Assembly (NCBI GenBank): GCA_949752795.1
Contig: OX457057.1
Span: 9,848,632-9,912,631, forward strand
From: Hyperoodon ampullatus
Taxonomy: Eukaryota > Chordata > Mammalia > Artiodactyla > Ziphiidae
Reading direction: 5' to 3'
Length of the DNA stretch: 64,000 nt
Part shown: in pieces, positions 43,947-53,205 of the stretch
Position numbering within the stretch: the first letter of the stretch is position 1
Layout: each line of letters opens with the position of its first letter
Position numbers and translations under genes: made by a program
The notes under the pieces: generated by a model
What the model saw: the letters and a program-made list of their open reading frames with translations, nothing else
Database searches by the model: none
What the model was told of the DNA's origin: nothing

Positions 43947-44323
43947 GGACGTCCCTGGTGACACAGAGGATAAGAATCTGCCTGACAATGCAAGGGACAC
44001 AAGTTCATTCCCTGGTCTGGGAAGATCCCACATGCTGCAGAGCAACTAAGTCTGTGCACCACAACTACTGAGCCTGCGTGCCACAACTACTGAGACCCAC
44101 ACTCCATAAAGCCCAGGCTCCAAAACAAGAGAAGCCATCACAATGAGAAGCCCACACACCACAACGAAGAGTAGCCCCTGCTCACCACAACTAGAGAAAA
44201 CCTGCACACAGCAACGAAAACCCAATGCAGCCATAAATAAATAAATAAATAAATAAATTTATAAAATAAATACACAAATAAAGGTCTGAGCCTTTAGAAT
44301 GGGCTATCCTGTATATTAAAAAA
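43947..44323 (+). mobile_element. Older long-form CHR-type SINE inside ERV pol
   Basis: Head GGACGTCCCTGGTGACAC, a middle with repeated CACAACTACTGAG units, (AAAT)n tail, then A-rich end. Target-site duplication AAAAAGGAAGGGA at 43934-43946 and 44324-44336. Confidence 0.9.
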
Positions 44324-45920
44324 AAAAAGGAAGGGAATGCCCTTGGGGTACTCACCCCAAAACATGGAGACCATCACAGACCCATATGGTATCATAGCTA
44401 GCAACTGGACCTCGGGGTGCTGGGATACCCCTTGCCTTGGAGCTATTATAGCCACTGTGCTTTTGGTTAGGACCATGGAGAAAATTGTTGTGGGATTCCC
44501 TTTAACCATTTTTGTACCTCATGCATTAGAAGCTCTCCAGAATTGCCACCACACTCAACATTTCTCTTTCAGCCTCCTCACCTCCTATGAAGTCCTTTTG
44601 TAAACTGTTCCTCACATAACTCTTTTGCACTGTAATAACCTTAACCCTGCTACTCTTCTCCCCTCTGTCACTGAGGAAGTCCCTCACAACTGCTTGATGC
44701 TAATGGATCACATTCTGACTCCTTGTGGTGATCTACAAGAAGCTTCTGTGGATAACACTGAGTTCTCATGGTTCACTGATGGTTCTTATTTAAAGGTGAT
44801 GGTATTGTGCTAGGGATGCTATTACAGCTCCTTTTGATGTTGTTGAGGCAGCATCTTTACCTATGGCTGCTTAAGCCTAACAAGCTGAATTACACACTGT
44901 TACACAGGCTTGTACCTTAGCCAAGGACAAAACTGCCAATAGTTATACTGAGAGTAGTTATGATTTTGGAGTAGCTCATGATTTTGGAATGTTGTGGAAA
45001 CAACATGGTTTCCTTACTTCCAGCAGAAATAAAATTAAAAATGACTTCTTTGTTCAGGAATTATTAGATGCAATATTTTACTGACTGCTTTAGCCTTTAT
45101 CAAGATTCTGGGGAGTTTTAAACTTGACTCTCTGGAAGCTAAGGGAAACAACTTGCTGGTATTTCCACAAGGAATGCTGTCCTTAAAGGGACCAACAGCA
45201 GGCAAACCTCTGTCATGGTAAAAAGGGATATCTCCCCAAATGATAACTTAGAAAAACTGGCTAGAGAAGCCCAACAATTGGCCTGAGAAAGGGAAAAACA
45301 AGATTGGAAATTCAATTGTTGGTTTGATAAAAAGAGAAAACTCAGATTTGGACCAAATAACCCAGTCCTAACTGGAGACTCTAAAATTCCCACTCCTCAC
45401 CACTGTACCTGCATTAAACAATTGGTCTACTGACAAAATGATAGCACTCACGAGTCAATATTGCTGAGGGAATATTAAAAAGGCTGCAAAATTGCCTACC
45501 TCACTTGTCCCACTTGTCCAACAATACAGCCTGGGGAAGCCTGTTCCTACTGCTCCTGGACATTTAAAACTGCTTAATGAACCATTCACAGCCTGGCAAA
45601 GGGATTTCATACAACTTCCTCCATCTCATGGATATAAATATGTTTTAGTCATCATCTGTACGTTTTCACACTGGACTGAGAAGCCTTCCCTTACAGAATG
45701 GCTACTGCCTCTTCTGTTGCTAAAGTCCGTTTGGAAAAGATTATCCTTACATGGGAGGTCCTCTCAAACTTCAGAGTAATTGAGGAAACCATTTTACTAG
45801 TCAGGTACTTCAATAAGTTTGCATTGTTTGGCTGGTTATAAACATTTTCACTGTGCTTACCACCCTCAATCCTCTGGTTTAGTTTTATGCACTAATGGTG
45901 TTGTTAAGACACAGTTGGCA

Positions 45921-48100
45921 TTTCCTTTAAGATCAGGAGCAAAACAAGGATGTCCACTCTCTCTACTTTTATTCAACATAGTTTTGGAAGCCCTAGCCAT
46001 GGCAATCAGAGAAGAAAAGGAAATAAAAGGAATTCAAATTGGAAAAGAAGTAAAACTGTCACTGTTTGCATATGACATGCTACTATACATAGAAAATCCT
46101 AAAGATGCTACCAGAAAGATACTAGAGCTCATCAGTGAATTTTGTAAAGTTATAGGATACAAAATTAATACACAGAAATCTCTTGCATTCCTATACACTA
46201 ACAACAAAAGATCAGAAAGAGAAATTAAGGAAACAATTCCATTTATCAGTACATCAAAAAGAATAAAATACCTAGTAATAAACCTACATAAGGAGGCAAA
46301 AGATCTGTACTTAGAAAACTATAAGATACTGATGAAAGAAATCAAAGATGACACAAACAGATGGGAGAGATATACCATGTTCTCGGATTGGAAGAAACAA
46401 TATTGTGAAAATGACTATACTACCCAAAGAAATCTACAAATTAAGTGCAATCTCTATCAAATTACCAATAGCATTTTTCACAGGATTAGAACCAAGAAAT
46501 CTTAAAATCTGTATGGAGACACAAAAGACCCTGAAGAGCCAAAGCAATCTTGAGAAAGAAAAATAGAGCTGGAGGAATCAAGCTCCCTGACTTCAGACTA
46601 TACTACAAAGCTACAGTCATCAAAACAGTATGATACTGACACAAAAACAGAAATATAAATCAATGGAACAGGATAGAAAATCCAGAGATAAACCCACATA
46701 TTTACGGTCACCTGATCTATGACAAAGGAGGCAACAATATACAATGGAGAAAAGACAGTCTCTTCAATAAGTGGTGCTGGGAAAACTGGACAGCTACATG
46801 TAAAAGAATGAAATCAGAACGTTCTCTAACACCATACACAAGAATAAAATCAAAATGGATTAAAGACCTAAATGTAAGACTGGATACTATAAAACCCTTA
46901 GAGGAAAACATAGGCAGAACACTCTCTGACATAAATCGCAGCAAGATCTTTTTTGATCCACCTCCAAGTGTAATGAAAATAAAAACAAAAATAAACAAAT
47001 GAGACCTAATTAAACTTAAAAGCTTTTTTGCAGCAAAGGAAACCATAAACAAAATGAAAAGACAACTTACAGAATAGCAGAAAATATTTGTAAACAAAAC
47101 GACTGACAAGGGATTAATCTCCAAAATATACAAACAGCTCATGCAGCTCAATATAAAAAAAACACAATCAACCCAATTAAAAAATGGGCAGAAGATCTAA
47201 ATAGACATTTCTCCAAAGAAGACATACAGATAGCTAAGAGGCACATGAAAAGATGCTCAACAGAACTAATTATTAGAGAAATGCAAACCAAAACTACAAT
47301 GAGGTATCACCTCACACCAGTTAGAATGGCCATCATCAAAAAATTTACAAACAATATATGCTGGAGAGTGTGGAGAAAAGGGAACCCTCCTACACTGTTG
47401 GTGGGAATGTAAACTGGCACAGCCATTGTAGAGAACAGTATGGAGGTTCCTTAAAAACTAAAAATAGAGCTACCATATGATGCAGCAATCTCATTCTTGG
47501 GCATATATCCAGAGGAAATGATAATTCGAAAGGATGCTTGTACCCCAGTGTTCACTGCAGCACTGTTTACAATAGCCAGGACATGGAAGCAACCTAAATG
47601 TCCACCAATGGAGGAATAGATAAAGAAGATGTGGTACATATGTGCAATGGAATATTAATCAGCCATAAAAAAAGAATGAAGTAATGCCATTTGCAGCAAC
47701 GTGGATGGACCTAGAGATTGCCATACTAAGTGAAATAAGTCAGACAGAGAAAGACAAATATCATATGATATCACTTATATGTGGAATCTAAGAAAAATGG
47801 TACAAATGAACCTATTTACAAAACAGAAATAGAGTCACAGATGTAGAAAAGAAACTTATGGTTACCAAGGGGGAAAAGGTGCGGGGATAAATTGGGAGAT
47901 TGGGATTGACATATACACACTACTATATATAAAATAGATAACTAATAAGAACCTACTGTATAATACAGGGAACTCTACCTATATGGGAGTAGAATCTAAA
48001 AAAAAGTGTATGTATGTATATGTATGATTCACTTTGCTGTACAACAGAAAATAACACAACATTGTAAATCAACTATACACCGATAAAAATTAATTAAAAA
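45921..48100 (+). mobile_element. 5'-truncated L1 inside ERV integrase region, plus strand
   Basis: 2.2 kb comprising the ORF2 reverse-transcriptase second half ([20 protein letters not shown] near 46060, with FADD read as FAYD), the ORF2 C-terminus and a 3' UTR to an A-rich tail. The imperfect 15-base duplication AAGACACAGTTGGCA / AAGACACAATTAGCA at 45906-45920 and 48101-48115 marks its ends and shows the integrase sequence was continuous before. ORF2 is frameshifted after codon about 200. Dead. Confidence 0.93.
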
Positions 48101-48600
48101 AAGACACAATTAGCAAAACTTGTAGAGGCCTTCCAAATACCTCGGCCAAAATACTGTTGGTCTTTCTAAATCTTAGATCTAACCCTTTTGGAACTCATAA
48201 ACTCTCACCCTTTAAGATAGTCACAGGATGGCCAATGCATTTAGTTCTTGCCTCTTTGGACCCTAAACTAATAAAAGGAGAGATACTCCAATATTGTAAA
48301 GGCCTGACTGTTTCTATTAAAAATAACCATATTTTGCTGGAGTGATCTATTCACAGTGTGCTCTTGGGAGACTAAGACCTTTAGCATCACATCCTGAAAC
48401 CTGTAGATTTTGTCTATTAGGAAAGACACCCCCAGAAATACTCTCTTCCATCTCACTGGAAATGCTCCTATCAGGTACTGCTAACTGATCCTTGTGCTCC
48501 CAAAATATAGGGAATAGACTCCTGGATTCATGTGACCCACTTAAAGAAAGTGCCGAACACTGGACCTGCACATCATCTTGTGACTTGAAAGTAGAGATTT

Positions 48601-48949
48601 CCCAGGATTAACCAGCTAACATCTGATAAGAGAGATTTCCCAAGATATTCAAACAGGCTTGTTGAAATTTTGTTGCCAAATCTTTAATGATGACATAACA
48701 CTTCAGATGATCTCCAATGTCTATGATCTTGATAACATATGGACTGTAGATAAAGTGTCCAAGAGTCTCCCTCCAACTTCTCCTATTACTCAAATATGAC
48801 CTCAATAGATTTTTCTGTCTGTGCAGTTTCCCTTCTATGTGAGACGTTACATCCAGGAATGGTCCTTCCTGGTATTCAGGGACAAAAATTTACTGAAACC
48901 ATAAAACCTGACTCTTGACCAGTGATGCTTTCAGAGGAGGATCTTGATC
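48601..48949 (+). other. Proviral 3' region without recognisable env
   Basis: Only about 350 bases separate the end of pol from the polypurine tract. I see no envelope landmarks, so env was deleted or lost before or after insertion. Confidence 0.6.
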
Positions 48950-48961
48950 AACAGGGGGAAA
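48950..48961 (+). promoter_or_regulatory. Polypurine tract
   Basis: AACAGGGGGAAA directly before the 3' LTR, the plus-strand primer site of a retrovirus. Confidence 0.75.
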
Positions 48962-49298
48962 TGTAAAAAAATGAATAAACAGAAACCTCAATTAATTAGA
49001 GTCAGGAGAGCAGAGGGGGAGATGTCATGCCCTGCGAGGATAGAAGAACCCAACAGGAAGTAAGAAGACTTCTTTCCTGACAACAACTCAGCCATTGAAA
49101 AGCCATGGACTCTTTGTTTACTATAGCCCTTCCAACTTTCCTTTCCCCTTTATAAAAGAGTTCTTCTTCCCTTGTTATGTGGAGACTTGAATGTGGCTCA
49201 CCATGGTTGCAGACCCCAAGGTGCAATTCATTGCTGATCCTGAAAAAGACCATTTTTGCTGGAAAAATAAGTGGCAGTGTATTTATTTTAGGTCATCA
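48962..49298 (+). repeat. 3' LTR of the provirus
   Basis: Starts TGTAAAAAAATGAATAAA and ends GGTCATCA. It parallels the 5' LTR block by block. A TATA-like 'CCCCTTTATAAAAGAG' is at 49145, and the AATAAA site has decayed to GAAAAAGAC. Confidence 0.87.
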
Positions 49299-49309
49299 CC
49301 TTTGTCCAT

Positions 49310-49530
49310 GGCCATCATTTATTCACCTATCAATGATTATTTCTTGAGCACCTACAGTAGGTGCTAGACACTATGGATGCCAAAGTGAGTAAAATAGACA
49401 TAGGTTCTTGTTGGAATTGTAATTTCCTTGGGGAGACAGAAAGTAAGCAGGAAAGCAATTAAATATAATTCAAAATTCTAAAGTGATTGGAAGGGAAGGA
49501 GTAGGAAGCCATGACTGAGAATAATAAACA
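49310..49530 (+). repeat. L2 fragment
   Basis: 'TATTTCTTGAGCACCTACAG', 'GTGCTAGACACTATGGATGC' and 'TTGGGGAGACAGAAAGTAAG' follow the L2 3' consensus. Confidence 0.65.
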
Positions 49531-50460
49531 GGGATTGATATAGATGTCTTTGGGATCTAGAATCTAATGGCCCAGGAATGGCTTGGGTATGAGGACTTCA
49601 GGAACAGGAAGAGTCATAGAGAACTCTAGGGATTCTGAATGAAGCTACGGCAATGTAATTTGCTAAGATAGGAAAGAAATGGGACAGAAAAGGACATGTC
49701 AATAGGGAAGTTGGATATTTGAGTTCGAAGCTCTGAAGAGAGTTCAGAGCTGATGATATAAATGTCTGTGGGTGGTACTTACAGCCAAAGGGGTGGAGAG
49801 TGTTGAGGAAGAGAAGGAAGGGAGTTCTAAGACTGACCCCAAAGCCCAATGTTTGAAAGGATGATTGAGGAGGAAGAAGAGGAGGAGGAAGAGGAAGGAA
49901 GGGAGGAGCCTATTTTTTGACACTCCATGGTTTACAAGACCAGCAAATAGGTCTTGGCTATAATCCTCTGACTCAGGCCAGAGATAAATGTCAGTGCTGT
50001 GTAGGTTATATTCATCATATGAAAATAACATGAGTTCCTCTCAGGAGAGTCATAAAGTGCAAAATGTGGGCAAAAATAATTGAAAACAAATGGTTTAGGA
50101 CAAATAGAAAATTCAGACTCCTTTACCTTTGGCTGAAGAAATGTACCTGCACAGGTGAGGGAAGGAGGAAATGGATTATTTCCTCCCTTCAATTATTCCA
50201 TCTTAAAGCTGGGTGATGAGCACAAGGCATTCCAATTCTAGCTCACTGATGAGTCCTCCTCATGTTTCTCAAGAAGTTATGCTGATGATATATGATGCTG
50301 TGAGGATAGGGTAAATCACGAAAGTGCCTGGTACAGTGACTGGTTCATTGATGGTCAGTGGGGGTTTGAGTTTTCCCTCTTGCAGTGCAGAATAAAAACT
50401 GTTTTGGTGGTTGAGAGTATTAGTGAGAAGGGAGATTATTATGTTGATCATTGGTTTTTG
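49531..50460. other. Intronic single-copy sequence upstream of AADACL-like exon 4
   Basis: Contains a GGA/GAA-rich purine tract at about 49868-49912. No exon is recognised before the acceptor at 50471. Confidence 0.5.
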
Positions 50461-50472
50461 ATTCCTCCCCAG

Positions 50473-50918
50473 ATACTGGAAAGTCCCTGAACACATGTTC
50501 CCAGCCATGTTTAATGATTGTTTGAATGTTTCCATGACCTTCCTGAAGACTCTGAAGTCCTATAGGGTGGATCCAACCCAGGTGGTCATTGGTGGAAACA
50601 GCATTGGAGGAGGCCTGGGGGCCACGGCTACAAGCCCATCTAGAAAGCAGAGAGATCTTCAACTTAGAACATTTGCCTCTTGTTGGTGATGATGACATCA
50701 TCCATCAGCTGCCTGAGACCTGTCTTGTAAGCTGTGAGCATGATGTCCTTTGAGATGATGTCTTGCTTTATAAAAAGAGACTGGAGGACCAAGGGGTACC
50801 AGTGGCCTGGCACCATACTGAAGTAGGCTTTCACAGAGCCATCAGCATTAAGTGGGTTTCCTTCCCTTGTGCTGAGAATATTATGAATATTGCTACCAGT
50901 TTCATAAAGAATCTATGA
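50473..50918 (+). pseudogene. AADACL-like last exon, internally deleted with a stop codon
   Basis: Acceptor ATTCCTCCCCAG| after a T-rich tract, entry phase 2, matching the exit phase of exon 3. The first part reads YWKVPEHMFPAMFNDCLNVS onward to VVIGGNSIGG (50585-50611), the nucleophile elbow G-x-S-x-G with Ser at 50600-50602. After about 50645 the sequence jumps to the end of the exon: roughly 130-140 codons of the family's usual last exon are missing and the frame shifts. The remainder (DIIHQLPETCLVSCEHDVL) carries the acid region, an in-frame TGA at 50751 where family members have an Arg codon (CGA>TGA would explain it), GFH with the catalytic His (50832-50834), and the natural-looking end FIKNL-stop at 50916. 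All three triad regions are recognisable but the enzyme cannot be made. It may be the last exon of the 17-21 kb gene or of a separate copy. Confidence 0.88.
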
Positions 50919-51114
50919 ATGTTTCTGCCCTTCTCCAAAGCCAAGAATAGCAGCTCTCCATCTATGATGGCAGGTACTTTTCACCTGCTCTGGTTGGAAG
51001 ATGGACAGACAGTTGCTGGTGGTGCATGATGAAGCCAGTGGGTCCCACCTCCTCTAAGCCTCTGGTTGACAATCTTAAAGGTAAAGGAGAGATTGTCACC
51101 ATTACCTTGGGTTA

Positions 51115-51290
51115 TGTCACCGCTTCTCAAATGGTGGTCCCTTGACCAGTGACACCAGCATTTCCTGTGAGCTTGTAAGAAATGCAAAATCTCAGCCCTC
51201 TGGCAGACGTACTGAATCAGAATCTGTAAGAATCTGTGTTTAAAACAGATCCCCAGGTTATTCAAGCGCTCATGAAGTTAGAGCAGCCCT
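51115..51290 (+). repeat. MER5A-like hAT-Charlie element
   Basis: 'CCGCTTCTCAAATGGTGGTC', 'CTTGTAAGAAATGCAAAATC' and 'CGTACTGAATCAGAATCTGT' match MER5A order. Confidence 0.75.
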
Positions 51291-51668
51291 ACCCTAGGAG
51301 AAAGCGAATGGCTACATCCCTAGGAGTAGAATAGCTGAATCAGAGAGTATGAATGTATTCAGATCACTAGCAGATACTTCCAAAAAGTTTTCTAAAGTAG
51401 TTGTGCCAATTTACCAGCAGTGTATGAAAGTTTGGGATGCTCAACATTGTTTCCAAGACTTGGTTTTGTACATTTTTTTCCTTCTGATAGGTGTGTAAGC
51501 AGCATCACATTGTGTTTTAACTTTGCATTCCGTGATGGCTAGTGAAATAGCACCTAGTCATATGTTTATTGGCTATTTGGATATTCTCTTTTGTGAGGGG
51601 CTTATCATATGTTTTGCTCATTTTTTTCTGTTAGATTTTTCGTCTTTTTTCTTCATTGATTCTCTTTA

Positions 51669-52150
51669 CAGGCATACCTTGTTTTATTGTGCTTCAGTTT
51701 ACTGCACTTTGCAGACATTGCATTTTTTACAGACTGAAGGTTTGTGGCAACTCTGCATCAAGCAATTCTATTAGTGCCATTTTTTCCAACACTACTTGCT
51801 CACTTTGTGTCTCTGTGTCACATTTTGGTAATTCTCACGATATTTCAAACCATCCACCAGAAAAAAAGATTATGACTTGCAGTAGGCTCAGATGATGGTT
51901 AGTGAGTTTTTTTTAAGCAATAAAGTATTTTTAAAATTAAGGTATGTACTTTTTTTTAGACATAATGCTATTGTACACTTAATAGACTACAGTATAGTGT
52001 GAACATAACTTTTTTTTTTAACATAACTTTTATATTCACCGGGAGACTAAAAATTTGTGACTCGCTTTATTGCAAAATTCACTTTATTGCAAAATTCTCT
52101 TTATTGCAGTCGTCTGGAACCGAACCCAAAATATCTCCAAGGTATGCCTG
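51669..52150 (-). mobile_element. Tigger1-type Tc1/mariner non-autonomous element
   Basis: 482 bases starting CAGGCATACCTT and ending AAGGTATGCCTG, so the terminal inverted repeat is perfect over 12 bases, flanked by the TA target duplication (51667-51668 and 52151-52152). Internal sequence near the right end ('CTCGCTTTATTGCAAAATTC', 'TCTGGAACCGAACCC') matches the Tigger1 end. The transposase gene is absent, so this is an internally deleted copy. Confidence 0.92.
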
Positions 52151-52178
52151 TAAAGAGTCCCAATAATGCAAAAAAACT

Positions 52179-52527
52179 TGTGAAAATTAATAAAGGGAAC
52201 CTCGTTTAAATGGAAGCAGGACGCCCCAAAGGGGGAGCTCTCATGTATGTATCACTCATTGCAGCTTACAGACTCCAGCAGGAAGAAAAGATTTCCTTCT
52301 GATCCATCAACAACTATCTGCACATTTCATGTAGCCAATGAAGAACCACCACAACCCTCCCCAATTTCCTCCTTTCCTCTTTAAAAGTTAAGCCCCTTTC
52401 CGCTGTTCTTTGACTTGCCTACAGTTTGCCACAGTTTGCTTCTTCCAAGTTGCAATTCTCTCCTATTCCTGAATAAACTCATTTTGCTGGTAAAATAACT
52501 GGCTCTTTTGTTTTTTTAGAGGTTAAC
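52179..52527 (+). repeat. Solo LTR of the same ERV family as the provirus
   Basis: Starts TGTGAAAATTAATAAAGG and ends GAGGTTAACA. It contains 'CCCAAAGGGGGAGCTCTCAT' and 'CTGAATAAACTCATTTTGCT' (polyadenylation signal), both with counterparts in the proviral LTRs. More diverged than the pair at 39.3/49.0 kb. Confidence 0.8.
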
Positions 52528-53205
52528 ATTCTGAATGTGATTCAGTTGTTGAAAATATGTGTTGCAAATATATCTTCCACTCTATGGGTTGCTATTTTCC
52601 TCTCTTAAGGGTGTCTTTTGATGAACAGAAGTCCTCAATCTTAATATAGTTCGATTTATCATTTCTCCCTCATTTTTCATTAGAGCTTTCAGTGTCCTCT
52701 AGGAAATCTTTGCCTACTCCAAGGTGATCAAGATGCTCTCCACATTTTCACCTAAAAGTATCACTGTTTTGTCTGTTACATTTTTGATCTGCAATCCATC
52801 TGAAATTTATTTTTTGTGTATAGTATATTATTAAGAAGCTCATGCTTTATTTACAGCACTATAGTGCCAACTTTGTTATAAACCAGGTGGCCATCTGTAT
52901 ATGGATAAATTTCTGGACTCCCTATTCTGTTACACTGGTCTATCCTCGTGCCTATCCACATGTGTGTCTATCCATGTCCTTTTAATTACAGTAGCTTTCT
53001 AATAATCTTGATATCTCAAAGTGTAAGTTTTCTGCTTTGCATTTCCATGTACATTTTAAAACCAACTTGTCAATTTCTGCAAAAAAAATACAGCTGGGAC
53101 TTTGATTGGGAATGAATAGAATCAAAAGATCAATTTGGAGAAAACTGACATTTTTCATGATTGAATCTTCTAATCCATGAAAATGGTATACTCCACATAG
53201 TTTAG

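Larger units (their letters stand above)
42800..48600 (+). pseudogene. ERV pol remnant (protease? / RT / RNase H / integrase)
   Basis: Landmarks in order: a protease-like DSG triplet near 42889 (weak); reverse transcriptase about 43280-43490 with a PQGF block near 43388 and the catalytic box read as YVDG (codons 43479-43490) where YVDD is expected; RNase H block WFTDGS at 44769-44786; integrase zinc-binding His/Cys residues about 45395-45510; integrase core with a conserved Asp near 45604; integrase C-terminal region after the L1 insertion, 48116-48590, ending with a WIHVTHLKK-type segment characteristic of gammaretroviral pol ends. Stops and frameshifts are scattered throughout. A SINE at 43947 and an L1 at 45921 split it. 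Non-functional. Confidence 0.82.
39323..49298 (+). mobile_element. Class I endogenous retrovirus, complete two-LTR provirus, defective
   Basis: 5' LTR 39323-39646, gag about 40264-42450, pol about 42800-48600 (interrupted), short 3' region, polypurine tract 48950-48961, 3' LTR 48962-49298. After subtracting later insertions (SINEs at 40465 and 43947, L1s at 41025 and 45921) the original is about 6.6 kb. Flanks CCCT and CCTT are a possible decayed 4-base target duplication. The two LTRs differ at many positions, including indels, so the insertion is old. Every gene has several stops and frameshifts. Recognisable landmarks are gammaretrovirus-like. No envelope gene is recognisable. Confidence 0.88.
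51295..53205 (-). repeat. Old L1 ORF2 region, antisense, split by a Tigger1 MITE and an ERV LTR
   Basis: Pieces 51295-51666 ('CCCTAGGAGTAGAATAGCTG', 'TTTGCATTCCGTGATGGCTA') and 52528-53205 ('TATCTTCCACTCTATGGGTT', 'AAATCTTTGCCTACTCCAAG', 'TTTCTGCAAAAAAAATACAG') are colinear reversed ORF2. Confidence 0.75.
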
